Positions 44,552 through 56,136 of a DNA stretch of 64,000 nucleotides are shown piece after piece. Source of the DNA: Malaya genurostris (lineage: Eukaryota > Arthropoda > Insecta > Diptera > Culicidae). The notes beneath the pieces were generated by a model. That model saw nothing but the letters and a program-made list of their open reading frames with translations, was not told where the DNA came from and did no database searches. The stretch lies in contig NC_080571.1 of NCBI RefSeq assembly GCF_030247185.1, positions 29,061,753 to 29,125,752 on the forward strand, read 5' to 3'. Position 1 is the first letter of the stretch; each line of letters begins with the position of its first letter. A program made the translations under genes and the position numbers.

Positions 44552-44741
44552 TTTTGCAATGACCAAGTGGAAACATATATTGGAGAAGTCAAATGAATGA
44601 AAAACCTAACAGAAAAGATGTTTTTTTTGGAAAAAGATACGTCCTGTCTCTGAGCATATCTTCTTCCAAAAAATCATCTTTTCTGAGAGTTTCTCATCCA
44701 TTTGGCTTCTCCAATATATGTTTCCACTCAGTCATTGCAAA
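44552..44741. repeat. hairpin repeat, ~85-bp arms
   Basis: GCAATGACCAAGTGGAAACA pairs with TGTTTCCACTCAGTCATTGC. The arms continue through ATATTGGAGAAG/CTTCTCCAATAT and AGAAAAGATG/CATCTTTTCT, with a short loop near 44640-44650. Likely a small MITE or fold-back. No target duplication seen. Confidence 0.7.
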
Positions 44742-44989
44742 AAAAAAACACAAAAAATCTAATCCGTCTTGAAAAAGAATGATTGGTTCCCTTGGAATCC
44801 ATTATGAAAAAACTATTTCGTGAAGTTACTAAGGTAATAGTGAACGACCAGATACCGGTATTTCGAAACGCTTTTTGCGTTCTTCATCAGAGTCTTTATC
44901 AGTTTATAATTAAAAAAATCTAATACTTTTCAAGAATTAGAAAACTTATTAAACGCTTATTTTAAAAATAGTAAGCAAACTCACGAAAA
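44742..44989. other. unassigned short interval
   Basis: Nothing recognised beyond the word GGTATTTCGAAACGC near 44867, followed by CTTCATCAGAGTC. Confidence 0.3.
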
Positions 44990-45402
44990 ACACGAATAAA
45001 GTTTGTAAGTATTTAAGGGAGTGAGTAAGTAAGTGAGAAGTACATAAGCAAGTAAATAGGTATGTAAATAAGCAAGTTTGCAAAAAGGTAAGTTAGCGAA
45101 TAAATAAATGAGAATGTATACAAACAAGCAAGCAAGAAAGTCAGTAAGTCAATACTTAAGTGTGCCGATAAGAAGGTGAGTCAGTAAGTAAGTTGATCAA
45201 AAAGTTTGTGAATGAGTAAATATATTAGTATTAGTAGTAAGCAATTCAGAAAATAGTAATAAGTGATTAGGTAAGTTAAGTAAGTAAGTAAGTAAGTAAG
45301 TAAGCATGTAAGTAAGTAAGTAAGTAAGTAAGTAAGAAAGTAAGTAAGTAAGTAAGTAAGAAAGTAAGAAAGTAAGTAAGTAAGTAAGTAAGTAAGAAAA
45401 TT
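44990..45402. repeat. (TAAG)n microsatellite with diverged shoulders
   Basis: The purest block is 45268-45402, nearly all AAGT/TAAG. From 44990 the same 4-mer is heavily mutated (AAGTAAATAGGTATGTAAAT). The many GTAAGT words are not splice sites. Confidence 0.9.
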
Positions 45403-46030
45403 AACGATGAACGATTAACGGAAAACGATTTACAATTTCAGATTACAGATTAACGATAAACGATTAAAAAGTCAAACCGAATTCAGAACGAAAAAATTAC
45501 TCGAAAAGTTTCTCGAAACGACCGCTCACAAAACTACTTGAAACACTGCTCGTAAAACTTCTCGAAATATATTCCCGAAAAACATTCTAGAAAAACTGCT
45601 CTTAAAAACTATTCGCAAAAACGGCTTAAAAACTCTACTCGATAAGCTATTCGTAAATGTAAAACAGTTCATGAATTCCTCAAAACACAGCTCGAAAAAA
45701 ACTGCACTGAAAATTTGCTCGAAAATGTGCTCAAAATACTACCAGAAAAACTGATTAGCAAGCTGCTAAGGCTGAATAACTGTTCTCAAATCTGCTTGAA
45801 AAAATTGCTTGGAAATCTGTTTATAAAATTATTCTTCAAAAGTGCTAGAAAAAATCTACTGCTCGAAAATTGATTAAAAAGCTACTTCATAATCAGCTCG
45901 AAAACATAACTCGAAATTTTTTTAAAAATCTGGTTATAATATTGCTCCTTGAAACTGCTAGCAAAACAAACTACTCGAAAAGCTGTTGAACGTAAATGTA
46001 ACGTAAAAATTTGACGTAAAAGTTGTGATG
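45403..46030. repeat. degenerate CTCGAAAAACTG minisatellite
   Basis: Begins with ACGATTAACG-type repeats (45402-45470). About 500 bp of diverged units such as CTCGAAAA, CTGCTCG and TTCTCGAAAC follow, ending in ACGTAAA repeats near 45990-46020. No coding. Confidence 0.7.
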
Positions 46031-46289
46031 TAGAAATTTCTAGCCTAAGATTGGTGACAAACAATATAAATAATAGAATGATGAATGATGAAAGAAATGG
46101 TTGTCCACTCCGGGTCGTTACGGAAGATGAAGAATTGATTTGTTTTGAGGGGGAGTCTCAAGATCGACCCTGGCCAACCATCCAAATCATGTAATCGTAA
46201 TCGTTTCGGAAAAAAATCGATACTGTGAATTTGAAACAAGTGTCTTCTTAAACCAAGTAAAACTGTGAATACTTATCGCTACCAACAGC

Positions 46290-46630
46290 AAGCATTGTTC
46301 CAAAAATGACTAGAAAGCTTTACACGATATGAGAGTGATTTAGTAGCATGACAACGCTCCCAAACACTCTTCAAAAAGGATTAAAATAATCATTTCTAAA
46401 CTCAGATGGGAACCTTTGTTCCTTCCGTCATACACCGCAGACTTGGCCCCTTCAAACTATCATTTGTATTCATCGATGTCTTACGTACCTACTGAGCGGC
46501 ACTTAACTAGAAGAATTCACCATTGAGAAAGCGAGAAAGTTTTTGTTATGCGTTGAGAATTTGTTGAACGGCACACTAGACGAAATGTTCGTTTAGTTTG
46601 TCGTTGTATTTTTCCATAAAAATGAAATGA
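46290..46630 (+). pseudogene. decayed mariner transposase relic
   Basis: Across shifted frames the plus strand encodes a second-Asp region (CATGACAACGCTCCC = HDNAP) and further on EPLFLPSYTADLAPSNYHLY. Spacing to the third position is 34, but that residue is Asn, not Asp. Many stops follow. It is older than the other mariners here and no termini were found. Confidence 0.6.
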
Positions 46631-47734
46631 AAATCTGGTATTTTCTCAATATGTGAAAATATGTTGTTATTTTACTCAAAGTATTTATTTTGAATTTACT
46701 TTACAATTTATTTTGAAAATTCTGCATTAAAACTAGTCCCACGGAGCTCCAGCTCGAAAATCGAAAATGGCTCGCAAACACAACGAGAGCATTCATAGGC
46801 GTTGGAAGTTTTTATACGTCCACGAGCAAGACAGGGAAAGGCGATTTCGTTCGACGGCAATGAACTATCGTACGAGTCAAAAGACGGAAACCTTCAATGA
46901 GATGTTCTTGACCTTGCAACTTACTGACCAGTCCTTCCCCTATCCGACTACCTCCTCTTTGCCTTATTGAGCAACGCACTTTCTGAGCAATGTTTTGTTT
47001 CGGAAATGTCCATAAATGGCTCATCCTGCGGTACATCACCAAAGGCAGTAAATTCTTCTGGCAAGACTTTCACGAAATACCAAAAAGAAGGTAGAAAATG
47101 CTGACTTTAAATGTATTTTTCTAGACGAAATACAAGAAATAAATTAGAAGTACACGTAGTAACATTTTGTTAATGGTGGCATCGAAGAAGTACAGTCTTG
47201 ATAGTTGAAGAATTACCGGAAAAAGTTAAAACCGAGATCAAATGTCATTACAATCATCATGCGATGGTTTTGTACGCCTAGAATCCACTACCAAGTCTAT
47301 TGAAACAGAATGGTCGACTTTCACAAAAGTAATGTAATGTAGTAATGTAACCCAGGTTTTTAAACTATCGAATTTGGATTCGAAGCACCTTTGAACCATT
47401 CAAAGAAATTAATAAAATTGATGGGATTTTCAACACCTTAGAGGACGTCGTTCGCAGCTTTCGAGACAGTGCGATTATTTGCTCGGATTTGGCTTTATGC
47501 CACTACTTGAAATCCGTGAAGCGTCTCAGGATTTTGTGCCGAAAACCGTTAGTGTCTCTGGAGTTTCTGCCCATCAAAGTTTTGTGAACTGCATCCGTTC
47601 GAAATTTAAGAGAGTCAAAGAAGGATTAAGAAAATGGCGAAAAAGCTTACAACTGGAAACGAATGTACAGACTGTCGTAAATGTCGAGTAATCTACTATT
47701 TAGGAAAATCTTAATTTACACTGTGCAAGAATGG
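46631..47734. other. unassigned sequence
   Basis: Plus frames 46767-46970 and 47479-47691 have no domain. The area 47170-47500 has coding-like stretches broken by stops and may be an old retroelement, unproven. Confidence 0.3.
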
Positions 47735-48305
47735 ATAGAACTTAAAAGTGAATATTTCTTTTTGTACTTAACCGAACAGCATAATTTTTGTTCCATGCTA
47801 TCGAAAATGTGATCAGAAATTTATGATAAAATTTGCACTGTTGTGATATGAGCACAAATAACCCAAAATTATAGTTTTCTCAAATGCGTGGTATCAACGA
47901 GCATCAAAGAGAAAAAACTCATTACTTCACTAATCTTTCTCGTCGACAACTTTGGTGCAATGGGCAACATTGCGATTTCGCGTTTCGTACTAGGCAGGTA
48001 TAAAATGTAAAAATTGAAACGTTTCATTCATTCTAGCATGCGCAGTTGACTTTGAAGTATCAGTAAATTAATCATCAAAGAACTTTGTTGATATTTTCTT
48101 CCATTGAAATTATTGTAAACCGTACCATGTGTACTCCTGCAGGTTTTTTTACATGTGTTAGAAAAATTCTGTAAATAAGTAATGATGCCATGCACAATTC
48201 ACACGATCTTTTCATTTATGAAAACGATTTTAGATATTCTGAAGTGTGAATAAACGTGTTAGTTTTATTCGTATTAACGTTATCCAGTTAGGTCTCCGAC
48301 ATTAC
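47735..48305 (+). repeat. dispersed repeat E, copy 1
   Basis: Collinear with 57440-58447: GAATGGATAGAACTTAA against GAATGGGTGGAACTTAA, later CAATTCACACGATC, TCAGTTTTA/TTAGTTTTATTCGTATT, and TCTCCGACATTAC / TCTCTGACATTAC at the end. A TATAAAA word lies at 47999. Confidence 0.55.
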
Positions 48306-49463
48306 CGACTCACTTTTTTTAATGCGAATTTTTTACGCACCCACTTTTTGCTTTCGAAACATCAGTGCTGAAATCCTCATCAAATCTTACACTGAAAATC
48401 GATATTAACCAATGTTGAGGGAAATATTTACCAATGTTAAGCTTGTTTATGATCTACGCAAAAGTAGGTAGGAAATAAAAATTACAGAGTTGTATACAAG
48501 ATATGACTGAGTACAATGACATTAAAAATAAAGCAAGTTTCAGGTTCTTTAATTAAATCCATTTTTTTATTATGATAGGTGTACTTAACTTAAAAACTCA
48601 TACAAGTAAAAGCGCAGAAATTGTTCTCGATTGACGATTGAATTGATTGATAAGTGATTCTACCCTTTCCAGAAATTCGTATCCTATTGATGACTTTCCA
48701 TTTCTTTTATCTACAGAAAGCTTTGCTTCTGTAACATTTACTTCCGCGATACTGCGAATTTAGTTTGTAGGAAAAATTGTAAAGTTTATTGTATTTCGTC
48801 ACATTTAATAAAAAGAAGTATCTATAATTATTTTAATGAAACAACTTTGAACTAAATCCAAGGGGAGAGTCGCTTAACTATATTGTGCCTCTAAAAAAAC
48901 ACGTGATATACTGTGAGTCTAAGTGTGCCATGCTGTTCCCCATGAAACAGCTACTTGTCAAAACCAATATTGCCAATATTGATAGTGCCAATAGTGCCAA
49001 TATTGATAAATGCGCCAACGCATTGTATTCATGTGTGATTGGCACATTGTTCTAAGCGTCCTTTCCCTTGACTTAATCCGTTTGCATGCCACCATTTCAC
49101 TCGTAGATAGGGATTTAGTTTTGTCATTCCCTTACTACCTGTTTCGTTTTACAGGCAGCCACCGACTAAAGTGGAAATTGTAACATAGCATATACCGACT
49201 TTTTTGGTGTTGGCTTGATTAGCAATGGTAAATTGTGGTTTTGGAACCATTTTTTCTCACCAAATTTTTGGAAAAATTACATGGTAACTCTCTGGTCTGG
49301 TTCATACTGTGCAGAACGGAAACCGATCGAAGCAGAACAGCTACCGAATGAGATACGAGATTTGAAGCAACGATCGAAACCGTCGGCCGTGTGAAAGAAA
49401 TCAAAAGGATGACATCATTACGGCATGCTGTGATTGGCTCGAGAAAACATAGGTCAACCAGTT
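48306..49463. other. unassigned sequence
   Basis: A short tandem run of 'gccaatattgat' units lies at 48965-49010. The minus 92-codon frame 49219-49497 has no domain. Confidence 0.35.
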
Positions 49464-49693
49464 TTTTCAATGGCATACTATTGAAGTACTTACCCACGAC
49501 TTTGCCTCATATGTTTAGGTTAAATGTTCCCGAGTCGATTGGTAGTTAAATTATAAAAATCCATCAACAAATGACTGAGTTTTTATCGTACAAAATTATG
49601 ACAGAAAATTGTAACGTGGCTAGTTTTGCACTTATTATTTGACACCCAGCTCCGTATAGTGAAAAAGTGAGGGATTTTTAATGATAAAAAAAT
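49464..49693 (-). repeat. inverted copy of the 4.1/4.7-kb dispersed repeat
   Basis: Read on minus it carries GGAGCTGGGTGTCAAATAAT and CTCAGTCATTTGTTGATGG as in the copies at 4102 and 4741. Confidence 0.6.
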
Positions 49694-49716
49694 GGCTGTT
49701 ATCCAAATTTTAGGTA

Positions 49717-50783
49717 TCAGATGTACAACTTTGCTTCCGCCGTTTTTTTTTATTGCGAAAAAGTGCTTAGAGGTGTATTATTCAAAGTATTGTTCGTCGC
49801 TAGCGGATCCCGGCTCGAAAAAAGAAGTCCGCTTTTGACGCTATCCATGAAGAAATCGATTTTTCCAACTCTTCGAAGGATTGAAAATGTTGATCTGCCA
49901 GGCCGTGTGCCATCGAACGGAGGATGACTTTGTCATGTCGCTCGTGATATTGTGGCTGCTTTTCGTTTAGCGCGCGACTAAGGCGCATCAGTTGCGTTCG
50001 GTAGCGATCTCCTGTGATGGTTTCACCCGGTTTTAAGAGCTCGTAGTAAATCACATCGAGCTGATCCCACCAAATAGAAATCATAACCTTGACGACGTGA
50101 ATGTTCGGGTTTGCCTTCGACGAAGTAGCATGCCCGGGCTTTCCCCATGATTTTCTGCGTTACGATTCGATGTAAAAACCCCTTACGATTTTGTCTTTGA
50201 AGCAGTTGCTCACATACACACAGACGGCGCTCGACGTCCCTCGGTTTCAACTCGTACGGCACCCAGTTTCCTTCTTTTTGAATCATGCCCAGGGCCTTGA
50301 GACGTTTTGAAATGGCTTGCTTACTCACTCTCAACGATTCGGCAAGCTCTTCTAGGGGTTCAGCACGAATCTTCATCAAGCAATGCTTCTAGCTGTTTAT
50401 CTTTGAAGGTTTTTTCTCTTCCACCACCATGTTTGTCTTCGACATCGAAATCACCATTTTTAAAACGTTGAAACCACTCCCGACGCGTTCTTTTACTCAG
50501 AGCAGCATCACCGTAGGTTTCTGAGAGCATTCGATGCGCTTCAGCTGCTTTTTTTCGAATTGTAACAGAAAAGTAAAACTTCCGCAAATGGCGAGAATTG
50601 GGTACATAAACAGACATTTTCGAGCGTGAATAATACGAAAACAAGAACAACTGAAACGGCGATGACAATTCGTTAGACATTGTACACACTCACATTAAAG
50701 GCATTATCATCTATGTCTTTTGACCAGCCTCAGCCGGCACAGCCAGCTATCGGAAAACGGCGGAAGCAAAGTTGTACACCTGA
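49717..50783 (-). mobile_element. mariner element, copy 2, internally deleted (1067 bp)
   Basis: Inverted termini TCAGATGTACAACTTTGC / GCAAAGTTGTACACCTGA, with TA on the left and CA (mutated) on the right. Same family as 28098-30369, but with both ends present and no inserted repeat. Confidence 0.88.
49800..50689 (-). pseudogene. mariner transposase, frameshifted and missing its catalytic centre
   Basis: Three overlapping frames: 50689-50360 (MSVYVPNSRHLRKF, then REWFQRFKNGDFDVEDKHG), 50379-50023 (second helix-turn-helix, ESLRVSKQAISKRLKALGMI), and 50084-49800 (WWDQLDVIYYELLKPGETIT). After HERHDKVIL the sequence jumps to RSMAHGLADQHFQ. This deletes the segment that in copy 1 holds the second and third catalytic aspartates. 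Inactive. Confidence 0.88.
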
Positions 50784-50797
50784 CAATTTTAAGATTA

Positions 50798-52061
50798 AAG
50801 ACTGTCTAAGAAAGTATGGACACACTTTGATTTCGCTGTAAATAATTCACAAGTGGTAGATATTCAAATTTTATTCGATATACTGATAATATTAGACTAC
50901 AACACCAGAATATTATTCTCAACATTTGCTACTTAGCCATTGTAGACTAGCTGGCGCACCTTCTTGCGAACGTTCCTCATTAAATTCCGTACAGACTTCT
51001 TGGCGACAAGTTTTGACACTTTTTTATAATGTTTTTCGAACTGTTGAATGGTTTCAGCTGCCGAGACATGTTTCCTAAGATGTGCCTTCGTTAATGCCCA
51101 AAATTCCTCAATTGGTCAAAGTTGTGTTGTGTCTTTTGGGATTTGTGACGAAAGTGGCATTTTTTGTAGTATACCATTCTACCGTTGATTTCGAGTAGTG
51201 GCAAGAAGTAAGATCTGGCCAGACGACAACAGGATCCTTGTGGCTTCGAATCATGGGTAGAAGTCGTTTTTGTAAACATTCCTTGATGTATATTTCGCTG
51301 TTGATTGAAGCAGTGGTGATGAAGGGTTTCGAAATCTTACTGCAACTGCAAACTGCTTGCCGGAGCTTTCTTACCAAATTTTTCGACTTCAATCGATGTC
51401 TCGGACTGGTTTAACACTTGCCCTCCTCGCACCGTATAATATTGTGATCCCGGCAAGGATTTGTGATCGAGTTACACCTAGGTTTCGTCGTCCAGTTCAA
51501 ATTTCCAGCAAGAATCGTATTGTACAGCTTTCGAACCCTCGGCCTGATCGATGCTTCTTGTTTCGGACTACGTTTTGGTTGTTTCTGCTTCTTATATGAT
51601 CGAAGATTCAAACGTTCTTTAGCACGGAGAACATTTGACTTCGAAGTGCCCACTTTTTTGGCCACATCCCGAACTGAAACCTCCTTCTTTTGCACGAACG
51701 CCTTCAGTATACGTTTATCCAACTGAGGGTTAGCAGAACCTTTTTTTCGACCCGTTTTCGGTTTATCCTCACCGAACTCCCTGATTGCATTTCGCACGGC
51801 TTTTTCACTTACTCCTTCCATTTTTGCTATCTTTCTCAGTGACAGTCCGCGTTCTGTGCACCATTTGTACACAATTTTTCGACGTTGTTATGCTGAAAGT
51901 CCACGCATTTCGAAACAAACTAATGAAAACGAATAAACAACTGCACAAGTGATTAGAGAATAGTGTAAACAAAAGGACGCAGCCATAAAAATTTACAGAT
52001 TCTGAACCATTGCGAAATGGCAGCGGTTTTTGGTTGCGTCCATACTTTCTGGGACAGTCTT
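50798..52061 (-). mobile_element. DD37E-type mariner (ITmD37E-like), 1264 bp
   Basis: TA flanks at 50796-50797 and 52062-52063. Inverted ends AAGACTGTCTAAGAAAGTAT / ATACTTTCTGGGACAGTCTT go on as GGAC(A/G)CA. The length suits a full element. It lies 14 bp from mariner copy 2. Confidence 0.88.
51108..51872 (-). pseudogene. DD37E-type transposase, two-frame remnant
   Basis: 51872-51411 has the tandem helix-turn-helix region (LSLRKIAKMEGVSEKAVRNA, VSVRDVAKKVGTSKSNVLRA) and a basic linker (SYKKQKQPKRSPKQ). The stretch that should hold the first catalytic Asp is deleted near 51400. The frame 51392-51108 continues with KPFITTASINSEIYIKECLQ and WPDLTSCHYSKSTVEWYTTK, which holds the second Asp. The last acidic residue lies beyond the break near 51108. 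These motifs match the mosquito ITmD37E family. Inactive. Confidence 0.85.
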
Positions 52062-52063
52062 TA

Positions 52064-52992
52064 GCGTTTTTGAGTCCAAAATGGTTTAGACACTGTTTAC
52101 TTCAATTTCGACTTAGTCATAACATATATATTGGCCTAAATAAAGGTAAAGTGCATTACAATGCTGCCAACATTGCCACCATTGCATGTGTTTTATGCAT
52201 TATCGCAATATCGGTCTTCAAAATTTTATTGAATAAATTGTAAGTTATGTGTAATATTATAAAATAAATGATCAAAAATTACATTTTCAGCTTAAAAAAT
52301 TGGTCTGATGTTTACCCGGTGGTAAAAGCTGGTGAATTCGTAAATTATTGTTAGGTTAGTTTTTTGCTTGCAAAGGTGACTTTCGTTAAGCTTTTGATAA
52401 AATAGGAGTAATTGAAATTAAATTCTAATTTTGTGAATTTGAATTAGATTAATTTGGACACCTTCAGTACTTTTATATTGGGCAATATAGAAATAATAAT
52501 TTGCTTGCGATCACCAGCCCGATTATCTTGCTTCGATCAGGCCGTCATCGAACAATTCTGCACCATTTGCATCTACCTATAAGTATTGTCGTTTACAATG
52601 TAGAATCGCTAGCGCAAAACAATGAAGAGATGTCAAGAGAAGGCATTATCGGGCCTGGAAAAAATTACAAATATCTTCAGCCAGCGAATTAAAAATCCGT
52701 GAATTTAATATAAAGTCTACAAATAATGTAGATTTTTAGGTCTGCAGACAAAAAACAATATCTGCATCTTCTCTCAAAAATATCTGCAAATTCACAAACA
52801 ATTCTGCATCCCTGGAAGCTCTGGTCAACAACAAACGGTTGGTTTGTATTTCTTACAAATTTTCTCTTGGCCAAAAAGTTTCTAGCATACTTTTTTTGTG
52901 ATATTATTCAGGCACAGAAAAAATAGTTTTTAACTAGGATCACAATACCTACAAAATAGAAAATTTATACAAAACTGACAGCTTTTCTTCGA
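52064..52992. other. unassigned sequence
   Basis: Short frames only (52010-52243, 52501-52692). No domain or repeat family recognised. Confidence 0.35.
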
Positions 52993-53165
52993 CGACACGA
53001 CCAGGCACTCCGAAGAAAAATCAGCATTAAAACTGTTCGCTAACGATTCACCGCCAGTTACCATAAATCTAGCGACCCCTTGTAAATGATAAAAATAATC
53101 TTCTCGAGCAACACTGTTTAAGTTGCTATGGACTAGTTACCAAGGAACCCCAAAACAAATAAACA
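52993..53165 (+). repeat. dispersed repeat B, copy 2
   Basis: Direct partner of 27424-27600, about 80% alike by eye. Confidence 0.65.
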
Positions 53166-53289
53166 TGTTTTAAAAGCGGTGGAATAGTTCTATTAGTATT
53201 AAACTTTGTCCAAATTAAGCAGAAATGCATTTAAATGGACTCGATTTTCGGAATTTTATCGAAACTATGGATGAAACCAACGAACGAGG

Positions 53290-53585
53290 ACAATGATCTG
53301 CTTCCAGCGATTCATCCGTACACTTCAACTGCTAGCTTTTCTGGGCAGTAGGATTCGGTGTAATATGCCGGTGTCAAAATTGTTTTGTGTCGGTTGATTG
53401 CGCAGCAGTGGAAACAGTATTTCACTTTGTTGGCCACTATTCGAGGATTACTAGTGGAATTCCACGAAGAAATCATTTTACCGTACGTTATGCAGGTACC
53501 GCAGAGCACTAGCGTCGCTCAGCTCGTTGTCGGCCATTTCCATGTCTTCCTTCTCACACAACGGTTCCAAGTCAAGACCTGAATT
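53290..53585 (-). other. possible coding fragment of unknown gene
   Basis: On minus a frame from about 53582 reads DLEPLCEKEDMEMADNELSD, then ALRYLHNVR, up to a GTAAAA donor-like word. In another frame 53509-53312 reads VKYCFHCCAINRHKTIL and ends at a stop. Composition is codon-like and GC-richer than its flanks. No family recognised; exon, pseudogene and chance are all open. Confidence 0.2.
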
Positions 53586-53598
53586 TTGAACTTGGCTT

Positions 53599-53606
53599 TA
53601 TAAAAG
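53599..53606 (+). promoter_or_regulatory. TATA box upstream of the 60-aa secreted ORF
   Basis: TATAAAAG lies 65 bases before the ATG at 53664. A start near 53624-53630 is plausible. Confidence 0.3.
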
Positions 53607-53663
53607 ACATAACTCATACTTCTCAATTTTTACATTCTGCTCGAGTCAGGTAAATCCATTAAA

Positions 53664-53846
53664 ATGTTCCGTAATATAATAACCGATCTGAAATTTATTT
53701 TGTTTACATTCATCTTGCCTTCGATATGCAGTAACCAAGGTTATGGTGAATGTTATTCAAAATCAATAAATATATCAACTTGTGCTGCCAGTTTAAAAAA
53801 ATTCACTAGCGTTTTCGATTTGACATTTCCAGTTACTGAGGGGTAG
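53664..53846 (+). CDS. small ORF with signal peptide, 60 aa or first exon of a longer gene
   Basis: The N-terminus MFRNIITDLKFILFTFILPS is a good signal peptide. CSNQGYGECYSKSINISTC and a short tail ending PVTEG follow. A TATA box precedes it. The final codons read GAGGGGTAG, where GGG/GTAGTT could be a splice donor. So the frame may be an exon that continues elsewhere and not a whole gene. A Cys-x7-Cys pattern after a signal peptide is seen in insect secreted proteins such as Osiris-type N-termini; that likeness is weak. Downstream exons were not found within 400 bp. Confidence 0.3.
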   Translation: MFRNIITDLKFILFTFILPSICSNQGYGECYSKSINISTCAASLKKFTSVFDLTFPVTEG

Positions 53847-53849
53847 TTA

Positions 53850-56136
53850 AATTTACGATACAGTTTTGATAGACGAGTGGCAGGTCGTGTCGTCGTTTTC
53901 TTGCTTTGCACGTGCTGCAAAGAAAATATAACTTTGGATCTCTGTTCTCAGTGTTTGAGCGCAGTAGGCGCATAATGCAGCCCCGCGGTAACCGATGCAG
54001 TACCGGACGACGTCAAAATAATTCTCCAGACAGTGCGCAACCAGCGTCAGCACTCGGGATGCAAAATCTATTTATCATAAGTAGGTATTATAATCAAGTC
54101 TTGTGACATAAAGTGCCAAGCGGAGCATAAATTTTTAATGATTCGCAAATACCCACCTGCTGACGCTCTGCAACGCTTTATTTTCAATGACCGCTGGGAC
54201 GAGCCTCAAACCGCAATGGTTACTAAGGTCGAAAAAAACAAACAAAAATAAGAAAAACTTTTCCGACGCGGAACTTTGCGTTTCAGGAATCATAAAAGAA
54301 GACTGCTGCGCAAGATGAAAGTTTCCAGTATTCAGAGTAGCATTGTATTAGGCGCACTTTTCATGTTTCCTAGTCGGAATTCACAAACAAGATAAAGAAA
54401 ATCAATTCCGGCCAGTAACTTTGGAAACTTCTCGAGCAAAGCAATTTCGAATGATTTCCTTAATTGATTCGACAAACCACAACCTCTACTCACGACACCC
54501 ACGACGTGTCCAGAACTAAAAGCAGGAGAGCCGGAAAACTCACTCAAACAAATGTAAGGGAACATGGATTGCTGTGGTTACACGGATAACGTGATGTCGT
54601 AACTTGGTTACGGTTCGTTTCAATACACTAAAAGGAGCAATAAATTACGGAAGTTAGATGGAATGACTCCATAACCATTTAATCGACAGTTCATGCGAGA
54701 AATGAAACGTTTTTGTGCGCACTTTTGTGAAAGAGGTCATCGTTTGCCCGGCAGCACTCAATCACTTATTTTACTCCTGTTGCCATGGGCTCTTGTATTT
54801 AGTCTACTATCGGACATTCGACTGAGAGTACACACTCCCCCGAAGTACGGGGGAATTTCTAATTATAATCGTTTAATCAGATTAAGTTTGAGTTGCTCTG
54901 CCGGCAGTCATTTTCCACTCAAAGAAGTATTCGTCGAACAGAAGCAGGCTTTTGTTTTGTCAGAGAAAATGGACGACAGAAGATTGCGAAGAATTATCTT
55001 CACTTTTCCATGATTGACGTCACTTCCTCGAGATTGCCAGGAATGTGTTGATTTCAATTTCGGGAAAAGTGGAAACCATTTGACGAGTAACGGCAGGCTT
55101 TTTGGAAGCTGTATAGCTGTATCTGAGATTGAAACTTGATGGCACTGACTTGATATTTTCTTGGAATGAGCCTGAATTTGAAAAGAGCTCAGAGCAAACT
55201 TACTACGAAGACGATTTCGTTTTACGATCCGTTTTGGATTACTTCATATGATAAGAGCGTTTAATAACTTAAATTGGAAAATGAACGGCTTCTGCGAATA
55301 GGCATTCTAGATTTTGTCTGTTAATCGGATCATTAGATACGAAATATTTTGCAGTTTGAGTTGTGAACAATTATTTGATTACTCGCACTCTTAAAATAAT
55401 AAAAAATTGAAACAAATAGTATTAAAAAGACAGTAGCCAGAGTAGCCAGAGTAGCCAGTGAAAGGCTCATCGCGCTATAACCGTCCCCAATATGGAAAAA
55501 TGCTCCATTTGGCGAACCGTTTCACTCGACATTATCGTAAGCTGGGAAGCGTTACGTTAAGTTAAAGAAGCTAGAAAGCGTTGCATACGATAATTTTCTT
55601 TTATTAAGGATTACAAATCATATGAGTTATTTTGTGGAAATTATGAATGTTAGAAACCGTTATAAGGATTAGATTCTTGCGGTAAACGAGGTACGATGCG
55701 TTACTTTCGAGGAAGTCATAGATCTCGGCAGACCCTGTCAGCTTGGAGCGATCTCAATCTTCAGTTCAGCAACGCCATCGCACGGCGTCTCATTCAACAT
55801 GTCGTGTCAAGTGTATGGGTGCGCAGTGCTGCTATTTTGGCGCGTACGAATTTGACATTTCTCTCCCCTACTTCTATGTACGTGATTCGATGCAGACTCG
55901 CCTGAGGGCTCCATGGTCGCAAAAAATTATGTTGCCAAAGATTTGTTCGGGAAATGTGAGAGCTGGACATCTTGTTAATATGATGTCTTTGATCTCGGTT
56001 AGTCTTTCAACAAGCAAACTAACCATGAAAATAACGAATGAACGAACGGCTCTCGAGAAGTAGTTCTTTTGATAGAACTCTGCAGCACTGAACGGTTCTT
56101 TTAAATGTACTGTTTTTCCCATCTCTAGTTACGATG
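53850..56136. other. unassigned, apparently low-copy sequence
   Basis: Frames 54693-55013 and 55743-56063 (plus, 106 codons each) and 54332-54565 (minus) have no secure domain. TGACGTCA occurs near 55014. This is one of the least transposon-like parts of the window. Confidence 0.35.

Noticed and set aside
45268..45402. Many GTAAGT words that look like splice donors
   Set aside because: They come from the (TAAG)n microsatellite.
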